Source: an uncultured Aeriscardovia sp.
GTDB lineage: Bacteria > Actinomycetota > Actinomycetes > Actinomycetales > Bifidobacteriaceae
Length of the DNA: 64,000 bases
Assembly: GCA_903789535.1 (NCBI GenBank)
Contig: CAIFES010000001.1
Coordinates: 248,001-312,000 of the forward strand
Direction: 5' to 3'
The notes below the pieces were generated by a model. It was not told where the DNA came from. It was given only the letters and a program-made list of their open reading frames with translations, and ran no database searches. The translations under genes were made by a program, and so were the position numbers. Below are positions 27,570 through 35,001 of this stretch, piece by piece. Within the stretch, counting starts at the first letter, position 1. Each line of letters starts with the position of its first letter.

Positions 27570-27776
27570 TTCCTGAGCCAGCCCCGGAGAAGTACCATTA
27601 CACCGGCTCAGTGAAAACGCGAACTCATAATCGAAAAATTCGTTTATATGCCTGCCAATTGAAGAGCTATACCCATGTTCGCAGATATATAAACAGATTT
27701 TCCGTTTATCAAGTGGACCTCGTCCAGAAATGTGAGCCAGACAAGCTGCGAGACCCCGTCCGCTAGGCTTGGAGCC
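27570..27776. other. AT-rich spacer between pgm terminator and rnhA-like gene
   Basis: No gene. An AT-rich patch at ~27620-27715 contains GTTTATAT (27642-27649), ATATAAAC (27687-27694) and GTTTATC (27704-27710), which could form inverted-repeat binding sites. The composition contrasts with the GC-rich genes on either side. The promoter of the downstream RNase HI-like gene must lie here. Confidence 0.4.
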
Positions 27777-28400
27777 ATGAGTGACATGATCGCGGCGATG
27801 ACCATCTCGACCGATGGGTCGGCCCTGCGCAATCCGAACGGCCCGATGGGCTGGGGCTGGGTGGAGCACACCGACTCCCCTGCCCCCGGCTACCGTGTGG
27901 GCGGCCGGCGCGACGCGGGCGGCGCGATCAACGGTACGAACCAGATCGGCGAGCTGTGCGCCGTGCTCGAAGGACTGCGCAACCACCGCGACGTGAGGGC
28001 GCTGACCATCGAATCCGACTCGCAGTACGCCATCGGCTGCTCGACCACGTGGGTGGCAGGCTGGAAGAGGCGTGGGTGGAAGAAGGCTGACAAGAAGCCG
28101 ATCAGCAACATCACCCTCGTCAAGGCGATCAACGACGAGATCGAGGCGAAGAAGTCGCTGGGCGGCTCGGTCACCTTCCACTGGGTCAAGGGCCACGCGG
28201 GCAACACCTACAACGAGATCGTCGACGGCCTCGCCCACGGCTATTCCTCGGCGATCGAGGCGAAGCAGAAAACCGGGCGCATGCCGCTCGAAGGCTGGAC
28301 CGAGCTGCTGCGCGGTGGTTTCGTCACCACGGGCGACGTCGATCCGGCCGTGATCGACGCCATCCGCACCTATCACCTCGAGGAGGGGCTGCGGATCTGA
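27777..28400 (+). CDS. Ribonuclease HI-family protein
   Basis: A 207-residue RNase H fold. Likely catalytic residues: Asp in ISTDGSALRNPNGPMGWGW, Glu in TNQIGELCAVLEGLRN, Asp in LTIESDSQYAIGC and Asp in NEIVDGLAHG; WVKGHAGN is the RNase HI substrate-handle region. It should cut RNA in RNA-DNA hybrids. The fold ends near residue 155; the last ~50 residues (EAKQKTGRMPLEGWTELL...) are extra. Start ATG 27777 has GGAG only 2 nt before it, and an ATG 9 nt later (27786) is equally possible. Confidence 0.82.
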   Translation: MSDMIAAMTISTDGSALRNPNGPMGWGWVEHTDSPAPGYRVGGRRDAGGAINGTNQIGELCAVLEGLRNHRDVRALTIESDSQYAIGCSTTWVAGWKRRGWKKADKKPISNITLVKAINDEIEAKKSLGGSVTFHWVKGHAGNTYNEIVDGLAHGYSSAIEAKQKTGRMPLEGWTELLRGGFVTTGDVDPAVIDAIRTYHLEEGLRI

Positions 28401-28448
28401 ACCTACAGATTTGTCTTAGTGACCGACTTTGCCCCGTACGAGTCTGGT

Positions 28449-29909
28449 TCATTTTGAGCCTTCGTCCTGATAACGCCGCTCTGCCGCTTCCAGTATCGAG
28501 CGCGTTTCCGCCGCCTCATCCTCCGTCCAGGTCACCGATCGGACCAACCTGGCCGCTGTCTCGATTTCCTCTTCTGCCAGATGGAGTGGGACAGGATGGT
28601 CATGCAGAATATCGATGCACTGATTCACCACCTTGGCATAATCGCCACTCGCCATAGCAAAATCAAAACTGTCAGAACCGGAGTCGAGGCTGTCGGAATG
28701 AGAGTTGTCAGAATTACAAGACACGTCAGAACCACAAGTCGCAGCATCATGGGAGACCGCCGACCGGGTCTTCCTCTGGACGCCAGCCTCCTTCCCATCC
28801 AATTGTCCGGCCGCTGGGATGAGTTTCTCCGCCACGGCACGAGCAGGGGCAAGAACCTGCGTGACCGCGTCGCTGATATCGTCATCTTTGACGATGAGAT
28901 AATCGATATAGTCGCGCACGTCACCAATCTCCTTGAATGAGATGGGGAGATCATCCTGCACACTTCTGTAAAAGCCGATGAGATAAGCCGCCAGCGGCTC
29001 GCCGGCATTCGCGAGGACATTCATCACAAGGATGGCGTCCGTATCACCCGCCTTTCTGAGTTGCGGTTCCCGTCGCCGGATCAGATCGTCCAGATACGGC
29101 TCGTAGATGACCGGCATGGGAAGATCCTGCGGATCCGGCTCCCATGCCAGAGGGACCTGCGTCACACCGGCACGACGCACCGCCATGAGGACGAGCCTCA
29201 GGCTGCTCTCCACCCGGGGATAATCATCGTTGAGCTGCGCGGCCAGGACGGATGCGGCATCCGCCACGCTGAGAGGGATCTGCTGTTCCAGAAGCTCGTC
29301 GGCGAAGGAGGTCAGGCCGAGGTCTTCGCCGGGCGTGTACGCCAGCTGCAGCAACTCCTCGGCGGATTCCTTCCTCCCGGCCTTCCGCAGCAGCCCGGCG
29401 ATGCGGTCGACAGCCATATAGTGCTCGGACCGCGGGGTCGGATTGTCGAATCGGACGAGCCCACGCCTCTGCCACCACGGCTTGGTGTACCACCGGCCGA
29501 ACCGCTTCGTGGAGGGATCGATCAGACTTTTTGCCGCCTTCTCCCCTTCCGGATACATCCCCGGATGCCGTCTGACGATGTCCAGCACGGCCCGCAGGTC
29601 GCCGAGCTCCGGCACGCAGCGGTTGTCCGCGAGCGCTGACACCGCGATCATCGCCGCCCGGTCATAGTCCCCGAGATCGCGCGCCGAGAGGATCCGGTCG
29701 ATCGTCGCGTCCTGCTTCTTGTAATCCAGCGTCTGCACGAAGTCGTCGATGACGTCGGCCAGACGCCGTGGTTTTTCGCGATAGCGATCGGCAAGATCCC
29801 CTGGGATGCGCGGATCGTCGTCCTGCGTCAGTCCATCGTTCTCCTGTCCGTCACGCTCTGTCTGTTCGTCGCCCATGATCTCGTCACCCTCTGTCTGCCC
29901 GTCACCCAT
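28449..29909 (-). CDS. Hypothetical acidic helical protein
   Basis: 486 residues, not recognised. It begins with an acidic stretch (GDGQTEGDEIMGDEQTERDG) containing an imperfect internal repeat. It continues with mostly helical sequence (LADVIDDFVQTLDYKKQ, AAMIAVSALADNRCV, RIAGLLRKAGRKESAEELLQ) suggestive of a helical-repeat scaffold. It has no signal peptide or membrane helix. A Ser/Asp-rich segment near residue 395-420 (SDSLDSGSDSFDF) is low-complexity. The C-terminus EETRSILEAAERRYQDEGSK-like is charged. Codon use resembles core genes. Convergent with rnhA. AAGGAG stands ~11 nt before ATG 29909. Confidence 0.7.
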   Translation of the reverse strand: MGDGQTEGDEIMGDEQTERDGQENDGLTQDDDPRIPGDLADRYREKPRRLADVIDDFVQTLDYKKQDATIDRILSARDLGDYDRAAMIAVSALADNRCVPELGDLRAVLDIVRRHPGMYPEGEKAAKSLIDPSTKRFGRWYTKPWWQRRGLVRFDNPTPRSEHYMAVDRIAGLLRKAGRKESAEELLQLAYTPGEDLGLTSFADELLEQQIPLSVADAASVLAAQLNDDYPRVESSLRLVLMAVRRAGVTQVPLAWEPDPQDLPMPVIYEPYLDDLIRRREPQLRKAGDTDAILVMNVLANAGEPLAAYLIGFYRSVQDDLPISFKEIGDVRDYIDYLIVKDDDISDAVTQVLAPARAVAEKLIPAAGQLDGKEAGVQRKTRSAVSHDAATCGSDVSCNSDNSHSDSLDSGSDSFDFAMASGDYAKVVNQCIDILHDHPVPLHLAEEEIETAARLVRSVTWTEDEAAETRSILEAAERRYQDEGSK

Positions 29910-29967
29910 TGCCCGTCCGTCTCCTTGCGCGCGATGCCGCTTTCGACTGCTCCGGCTTTTCCTCAGA

Positions 29968-30014
29968 GGAACCGGCCGATGGAACCGGCCGATGGAACCG
30001 GCCGATGGAACCGG
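29968..30014. repeat. 13-bp tandem repeat, 3.6 copies, in divergent intergenic region
   Basis: GGAACCGGCCGAT at 29968-29980, 29981-29993 and 29994-30006, then a partial GGAACCGG to 30014. It sits between the divergent genes at 29909 (minus) and 30125 (plus). The unit is not a multiple of three and lies outside coding sequence. Such arrays can vary in copy number by slippage. Confidence 0.9.
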
Positions 30015-30124
30015 TTGCCTGATGACTCATTGGACACAGTCGTTCACATGGATGTGAATATCATAAAACCAGAAAGAGGGAAGAAAACGGGATCGGAGAA
30101 GATCAAAAACGAGAGGAGAACCCC

Positions 30125-30901
30125 ATGGCAGAACGCGAGATCGACCCGGCCGCGACGCGCCGGCACAGGATCGTCCTGTGGGTGTTCATCATCCTGTTCG
30201 CCTTCCTGCTCGGCGTGGCTGTGGAGGCGGTGGTGAGCTTCAACCAGGCCGTCTCCATCGCCAACCATGAGACGAACGCCTACGAGTCGCTCACCAACGT
30301 GCGCGACGAGGTGACGAGCGCCCTGCAGCGCAGCAACGTCTCCGACCTCTCCGACGCGTTCGACTCCCCCGACCTCAAGACCGCCCGCAGGGAGACGGCC
30401 GCCGCGGACGCCATCGCCCACAACGGCAACTGGACGTTCCTCTCGCACATCCCCTTCACCCGCTCGGACGTGCAGGCCCTGCAGGCGCTGACCGGCGCCG
30501 CCTCGAGCCTGAGCCATGATGTGCTGGATGATTACGGCGACGCGGTCGCCCCGTTCGTCAAGCTGGACGAGTCGCTCTCCACCGGCGTGGCCGACAACCT
30601 CAATGACCAGTCGACGCTGGACAGCCTGCGCCAGCAGATCAGCACTGCCGAGGCGACCTCGCAGAAGTCGCTCGACAAGGCCTCCGCCGGGCTCAAGTCC
30701 GCCACGAAGAGCCTCGACTCCGCCCCGAAGGCGAACATTGGCGCGATCGACGCCGTCCTCTCCCAGGTGCGCGACCTGCTCGACTCGGCCACGAAGAAGA
30801 CGACCGGCATCAACGCCAAGGGCCTCGTGGACGCCGCCCTGCGCTCGGCCGTCTCCAAGGGCCGCCTCACCCAGGATCAGGCCCAGAGCCTCGGGATGTG
30901 A
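30125..30901 (+). CDS. Single-pass membrane protein resembling the N-terminal module of DUF4012 proteins
   Basis: 258 residues. Seen: cytoplasmic basic start, one TM helix (LWVFIILFAFLLGVAVEAVV), then an extracellular helical region rich in Ser/Asp/Ala. The stretch SALQRSNVSDLSDAFDSPDL ... NWTFLSHIPFTRSDVQALQAL resembles the segment after the TM of the DUF4012 protein at 48380 (AALRSSNDLKKAQASLSKAD ... SPLTLLPGYGADVTEVRGL). The large C-terminal DUF4012 domain is missing. GAGAGGAGAACCCC before the ATG is a good ribosome site. A DUF4012-related scaffold role is inference only. Confidence 0.65.
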   Translation: MAEREIDPAATRRHRIVLWVFIILFAFLLGVAVEAVVSFNQAVSIANHETNAYESLTNVRDEVTSALQRSNVSDLSDAFDSPDLKTARRETAAADAIAHNGNWTFLSHIPFTRSDVQALQALTGAASSLSHDVLDDYGDAVAPFVKLDESLSTGVADNLNDQSTLDSLRQQISTAEATSQKSLDKASAGLKSATKSLDSAPKANIGAIDAVLSQVRDLLDSATKKTTGINAKGLVDAALRSAVSKGRLTQDQAQSLGM

Positions 30902-30921
30902 GTCACAGACCGAAAGCCTGC

Positions 30922-30961
30922 TAATCAAGAACACAGAAACATAATCAGGAACACAGAAACA
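30922..30961. repeat. 20-bp tandem duplication
   Basis: Two adjacent copies of TAATCARGAACACAGAAACA (30922-30941, 30942-30961) differing at one base (A or G). They lie just past the stop of the membrane-protein gene. It is probably a slippage product. Confidence 0.8.
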
Positions 30962-30998
30962 ACAAAGCCCAGAGGTTAGAAGAACCTCCAGAGTCAAG

Positions 30999-31028
30999 AA
31001 GAGCCTCCGACCGAGGCCGAAGGCTCTT
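30999..31028. terminator. Probable bidirectional terminator hairpin
   Basis: AAGAGCCT (30999-31006) pairs with AGGCTCTT (31021-31028), followed by TTC on the plus side. It lies between the plus gene ending at 30901 and the minus gene ending at 31066, so it could end both. A smaller hairpin GAGGTT/AACCTC lies at 30972-30988. Confidence 0.6.
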
Positions 31029-31065
31029 TCAACACCGTACCGGACAGGTCAGGCAGGATGCATAC

Positions 31066-31512
31066 CTAAATCACCGGATTTGCGGAGTAATACTGTCTCA
31101 TCGTTTGCATAGGAATTTCCTTATACCCGACGTCAAAAGGAGCAAGCCCCTCACGCCCGTCAAGCCAAGGAGTTTCCTGATGCGTTTTCTGACTCAGCTT
31201 TTGGCCGGTTGTCTTGCCGTATTTCTGGCAGACAGCATTGATCACCTCAAGCTGTCTATCGGTGAAATCGCTCTCGGTGGCCCGCTTAGAAAGCTCCCCT
31301 GGCATAATGAAGAACTTGCCTTGGTGTTCCTTAAACAGCCTGTAGCAGACCGGGCCATTCCGCCATGCCTCGAACTCCTCGGGGAATAGCGGCTTCCCAT
31401 ATTTGGCCAGATACGAGGCCTGAGAGTAATAACACAGCTTCTGCAAGACCATCGTCGTGATACGACCGGTCTTTGTCAGAATGTACGACGCGACGTCGAT
31501 GACATCCACCAT
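31066..31512 (-). CDS. Panacea-domain (DUF4065) antitoxin-like protein
   Basis: 148 residues, one Panacea/SocA-like domain. Seen: VIDVASYILTKTGRITTMVLQKLCYYSQASYL, YGKPLFPEEFEAWRNGPVCY and a helical C-terminus. These match the VA-Y-L / LQKLLYFAQG / KPLF-EAW-GPV pattern of the family, known as promiscuous antitoxins and phage-encoded adaptors. I begin at ATG 31512, where AAAGGGGG stands 7 nt upstream; a 10-residue longer frame to 31542 is less likely. It is divergent from a RelA/SpoT-domain gene across ~107 bp. Published Panacea pairs are usually tandem operons, so this divergent layout is unusual. Local GC is lower than the core. Confidence 0.85.
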   Translation of the reverse strand: MVDVIDVASYILTKTGRITTMVLQKLCYYSQASYLAKYGKPLFPEEFEAWRNGPVCYRLFKEHQGKFFIMPGELSKRATESDFTDRQLEVINAVCQKYGKTTGQKLSQKTHQETPWLDGREGLAPFDVGYKEIPMQTMRQYYSANPVI

Positions 31513-31607
31513 TTTCAGGCCCCCTTTCCATTTATTCATCATTCATTCAGTGATAGACGTTCATAATTCTACGCGACGTCGTATCCATTGAGGCTGCCGG
31601 CGGATTT

Positions 31608-31613
31608 TATAAT
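31608..31613 (+). promoter_or_regulatory. Consensus TATAAT -10 for the RelA/SpoT gene (leaderless)
   Basis: A perfect TATAAT lies 6 bp before the ATG at 31620, which would put transcription start on or next to the A of the start codon, giving a leaderless mRNA. No Shine-Dalgarno precedes that ATG. A convincing -35 at 17 bp was not found (CCATTG at 31585). Confidence 0.55.
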
Positions 31614-31619
31614 GGATCT

Positions 31620-32777
31620 ATGGCAAAGACAGAGGGCATGGCGATCTCCCGAACCCAGGCGACGAGGGCAGGACGGGTCATCGCACAATTCTCTGAAGGA
31701 AATCCTGAATATTCTGAGACTGACTATTCCCAAGCCATTGAGACACTCCAGACATGGAGGAGTCAGTTTCTCAGGCCGACGGAAAACGCTTTCTCCTGCC
31801 TTATCCATGATGCAAACCAAGGAGCCGTTCCCGTTGTCGCCTCGTATCGTCTGAAGAGACAGACATCCATCGTCAAGAAACTCTGCAGAAAACACTCACA
31901 TTACAAGCTCGGAGAACTCGATGATATCGGCGGATGCCGTCTCATTGTCAACAATCTCACAGACCTTCGTCGCATCGTCACCGCCATTCAGCAAGACAGT
32001 CTGCTCGGGTACGAGGGTTTAACCAAGCACAAGAATTACATCCTCACACCAGAGATAAGCGGATACAGGTCTTACCACTACCTCTCGCGTATCGCGAATC
32101 CAGAGGATCCGGGTAAGAACTATCGTATCGAGATCCAGATCAGGACCTTTCTGGAACATTATTGGGCAACAGCACTCGAGACCTTCAGCGAGATCAGCGG
32201 GATCAATCTCAAAGACCCTGAGGTGCTGGGTCATACATCGGTTGCACCACCATCAAAAATCAAGGCCTATCAAACCGCGTTCGCCTACGTCTCACAGCTG
32301 TTTGCTCTTCAAGAAGGTACCGGACTGATCAGCGGGATACCGTCGAATGAGAAGGATATCAAATCTTATCTGCAAGACTCAACAGTTTTCCATACCATCA
32401 TCGACGAGCTCGGTGCCGCGCAAGCGGAGGTCAGCGCGCCCCCACAAGCTTCACGGACAGATAACACGAAACTCTTTCTCCTGGAATTCTCCCCCGATGA
32501 TCAGATGATCAACGTACAGGCTTTCAGCGATATGGTTGCAGCGTTGGAAGCTTACGACAAATCCGAGAATCCGAGTCTCTCATCCAAAGACGCAGGAATA
32601 CGCACAAAACAAAAACGCGTTAGTACAGATGTTCAGGCACACCACGAGCTGGAGCTGAACACCAATACAGTCCTGGCATACGCGAATGGTCGCGATAATC
32701 TCGAGCGCGCATACCCGAATTACCGCCTTGACCAGCATCACTTTCTTGAAGCACTACAAGGATTTGGCTTGAGATAA
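31620..32777 (+). CDS. RelA/SpoT-domain nucleotide synthetase, candidate toxin
   Basis: 385 residues with a RelA/SpoT-like (p)ppGpp-synthetase domain at ~50-200. Seen: YRLKRQTSIVKKL (ATP-site basic residues) near 76-88, ELDDIGGCRLIV at ~99-110, the G-loop ISGYRSYHYL at ~146-155, and RIEIQIRTFLEHYW at ~169-182, where E171 is the catalytic Glu. No HD hydrolase domain and no TGS/ACT regulatory domains are present. The C-terminal ~180 residues are unassigned. Small synthetases of this sort include the toxic ToxSAS group, which are neutralised by partner antitoxins, several with Panacea domains. Whether it makes alarmone or pyrophosphorylates tRNA is not determinable here. Confidence 0.85.
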   Translation: MAKTEGMAISRTQATRAGRVIAQFSEGNPEYSETDYSQAIETLQTWRSQFLRPTENAFSCLIHDANQGAVPVVASYRLKRQTSIVKKLCRKHSHYKLGELDDIGGCRLIVNNLTDLRRIVTAIQQDSLLGYEGLTKHKNYILTPEISGYRSYHYLSRIANPEDPGKNYRIEIQIRTFLEHYWATALETFSEISGINLKDPEVLGHTSVAPPSKIKAYQTAFAYVSQLFALQEGTGLISGIPSNEKDIKSYLQDSTVFHTIIDELGAAQAEVSAPPQASRTDNTKLFLLEFSPDDQMINVQAFSDMVAALEAYDKSENPSLSSKDAGIRTKQKRVSTDVQAHHELELNTNTVLAYANGRDNLERAYPNYRLDQHHFLEALQGFGLR

Positions 32778-32815
32778 GAAGGTATTAATTCTTTAATCTA
32801 ATAGCTGAATCCCCT

Positions 32816-32876
32816 AGGGAAACGTTATAATCCAAGCTATACGCTTGATTCATAGGTTGGATTATAACGTTTCCCT
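32816..32876. repeat. Perfect 20-bp inverted repeat with 21-nt loop
   Basis: Left arm 32816-32835 (AGGGAAACGTTATAATCCAA) matches the reverse complement of the right arm 32857-32876 without mismatch. Each arm holds the same TATAAT-containing core (GTTATAATCC and GGATTATAAC). It lies 38 bp after the RelA/SpoT stop and before the decayed minus-strand gene. There is no T run beyond the stem, so it is not a standard terminator. It may be a bidirectional stop, an operator, or the end of a lost mobile element. Confidence 0.9.
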
Positions 32877-32964
32877 CACAGTCCAGTTTCTTTTGTAAAT
32901 GCGCCAAGGTGACAAGGCGACTTTAAAGTCTCCATATATTCGTTCACCGCATCCAACGCAGCCG

Positions 32965-33562
32965 TCAGTCCTTGGCGACCCTGCGATAGGACAGACGCTC
33001 ATTGGTTGATGCCCATCGCGCCTTGTGGTGAGCAGAATGCGCCGGTGTGGATCCTTCTCCGGTCCGACGCCCCGGCACCCGAAGTGTTCGATAGCGTAGG
33101 ACCGTAATTCGAGCTCTCTGCAGAACTCGCCTGCGAGCGCCTGCGCGGCGCTGAGCTGCTACTGAAGGCCGTCCACCTTCTGTTGGACCGACTCGTGTCC
33201 GACTAGGCCTTGGTCGGCTAGGTCTGCAGCTCCTTTTCGTTCGCCTCCAGATCCGAAATCTACGCCTTGAGATCACGATACTTGTCCGTGTAGCTCCTGT
33301 TCTTCTTCTCAAGGCGGTTATTGTTGCATACCAGATTGTCTATTTGGGATGTCAGATTCCTATTGCGCTCCTTCAGATTTGCGACCTGGGCACTGAGTTC
33401 CGCGGCGTTAGTGTGAGTTGTTGTGGCCTCGATTCCGTAGCCGCTCCAGAACAGCACCGCGGCAAAGATAATCATGATAACGGCTTCAAGGGCATATCGG
33501 ACATACTTATACTTTGAATCTTTGAAGAACAGAACCGCGATCTTCCTAAACTTGTCCATCAA
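32965..33562 (-). pseudogene. Decayed membrane protein with coiled coil
   Basis: The first 100 residues (start 33562) are intact: a basic N-terminus, one TM helix (LEAVIMIIFAAVLFWSGYG), then coiled coil (ELSAQVANLKERNRNLTSQI). After RDLKA a TAG interrupts, yet the sequence continues as ISDLEANEKELQ. A one-base shift then leads to DLADQGLVGHESVQQKVDGLQ, another TAG, and QLSAAQALAGEFCRELEL. Both TAGs occupy positions where CAG (Gln) would continue the heptads. A third frame continues to a stop at 32965. The gene is thus broken by at least two nonsense changes and a frameshift. Original function unknown. Confidence 0.7.
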
Positions 33563-34204
33563 ATTCAGCTCCTCATGATTAAGAGGATATCTTGCTTAAT
33601 ATTGTCTACGATAACTGGTGTATTAACGGCTCAAGGCAATGGCATTAGATATAGCAATCGAATGATGCAAGTTGATTGAAGCGATCGAGAATGAAGTCGG
33701 CCTATAAGCCGCTAATAATATTATCGAGATCTTTAATTATTCAACTAACTACCTAAGCTTGATCAAGATAGCAGAACGTATCATCAAGAGGATAAAATAA
33801 TGATTAACAGCGATGACCAAGGTCGCACAAGTCTCGATCTTTCTGATGGTTGTTCAAACATCATGAGGCCATGGGCAGCCGCTCACAGCATGATGAATCA
33901 AGAAATCTGGATTTAGGCAGCCGACAATACCTATCAACATCTATGTTCAATGCCTCATTTATGAATATATTCACGATTATGGATGCCAATAGGCGATCGT
34001 AAATGTATTGTCTGGATCCGCTTCCTCACAGATGATCTCAACTTCCACACACACATATATCAAGATTCTGCGATCGGTCTCAGAACGCCATGCAAACTTT
34101 CATGATAAGTTCGAACAGGCTTTGGTAATGAGTTCGAGTCTTTTGCCCTACTCGCCTCATACAATCAAGCCATAGGAATCTCATTCACATCGTACGGGAG
34201 AATC
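33563..34204. other. 642-bp low-GC stretch, no convincing gene
   Basis: AT-rich, with stops in all frames. A 38-codon frame at 33800-33916 (begins MINSDDQGRTSLDL) has GAGG 8 nt upstream but no recognisable homology. Beyond it, fragments such as QPTIPINIYVQCLIYEYIHD look coding but are broken. I read this as the remains of one or more disrupted genes at the edge of the polysaccharide island. The last bases (GGGAGAATC) are the ribosome site of the DUF1919 gene. Confidence 0.5.
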
Positions 34205-34849
34205 ATGGCTGATTGGCTCAAGCACGGCGTTCGCAAACTTAGAGATGATCTTGAGCAACATCGCATCAAGAAATATCAATCACGCCTGACCAATCAGCAG
34301 TTTTCCATCATCTCTTCCAACTGCATCGGCGGAGTCATGTATCACCTTGTCGGACACCGATTCGACTCCCCCACCATCAATTTGTGGGTGAATTCCGACG
34401 ATTATCTCCGTCTGATCACGAATCTCGACTATTACCGTCATTGTGACATTCTCACAGATACCGGCGAGACAGATGATGGCCATCCGATAGGCAGACTTGG
34501 TGAGGGGGATCAGTCGATAACGCTTCATTTCACCCATTATCCTGACTTCAGGACTGCAAAGGCAGCATGGATGCGCCGCATGAAGAGATTGGACATGCAG
34601 CATCTGTACTTCGTCACGACAGATCGTGACGGTATGACCGAAGAACAGATGATTGCGTTTGATCATCTGCCCTTCAAGCACAAGGTGCTGTTTGTTGGTC
34701 GTCCTCATCCTGAGATTGCTTGTGCTTTTCTGATCCCACACTGCGAAGAGAATGGACATCTTGGAGACTGTACTCAGCATCAACTTCGAGTCGGTAAAAG
34801 AAAGTTTGAAGCATTCGACTTCGTATCATTCCTGAATTCTAAAATATGA
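34205..34849 (+). CDS. DUF1919-family exopolysaccharide-associated protein
   Basis: 214 residues. The N-terminal QFSIISSNCIGGVMYHLVGHRFDSPTINLWV region (split here as QFSIISSNCIGG and SPTINLWVNSDDYL) is the DUF1919 signature, a family found in capsule and exopolysaccharide clusters. Its activity is not established; the fold is thought to resemble glycosyl- or acyl-transfer enzymes in context. There is no TM helix. GGGAGAATC before ATG 34205 is a good ribosome site. It is the only plus-strand gene of the cluster, facing the DUF6625 gene. Lower GC than core genes suggests transfer with the island. Confidence 0.82.
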   Translation: MADWLKHGVRKLRDDLEQHRIKKYQSRLTNQQFSIISSNCIGGVMYHLVGHRFDSPTINLWVNSDDYLRLITNLDYYRHCDILTDTGETDDGHPIGRLGEGDQSITLHFTHYPDFRTAKAAWMRRMKRLDMQHLYFVTTDRDGMTEEQMIAFDHLPFKHKVLFVGRPHPEIACAFLIPHCEENGHLGDCTQHQLRVGKRKFEAFDFVSFLNSKI

Positions 34850-34850
34850 T

Positions 34851-34934
34851 ATTCAACGGCACCGGAGTTCTGAATCGACTCAAACGAAAGCCATCCAGAA
34901 CTCCGGATTTCCCTCTCGCCCCTCTCCGTTGAAT
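34851..34934. terminator. Nested inverted repeats between convergent EPS genes
   Basis: Inner stem CCGGAGTTCTG (34862-34872) with CAGAACTCCGG (34896-34906), enclosed by outer stem ATTCAACGG (34851-34859) with CCGTTGAAT (34926-34934). It starts 2 bp after the DUF1919 stop and could fold as a two-level cruciform or a bidirectional terminator. No strong T run follows. Confidence 0.6.
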
Positions 34935-35001
34935 TTCATCCACCCCTCTCCACGGTACCTTCATGGAATCTACAAAGGGCAGATTAACTGGATTGACTCC
35001 A

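Noticed and set aside
29968-30961. CRISPR-like array
   Set aside because: The repeats are adjacent copies without unique spacers and no cas genes lie nearby.
32816-32876. Ends of an insertion sequence
   Set aside because: No transposase gene or target-site duplication can be seen between or near the arms.
33100-33260. Additional TAG codons in the original frame of the decayed gene as evidence of amber recoding
   Set aside because: After the one-base shift those TAGs fall out of the coding-like frame, so only two stops are informative; simple decay explains them.
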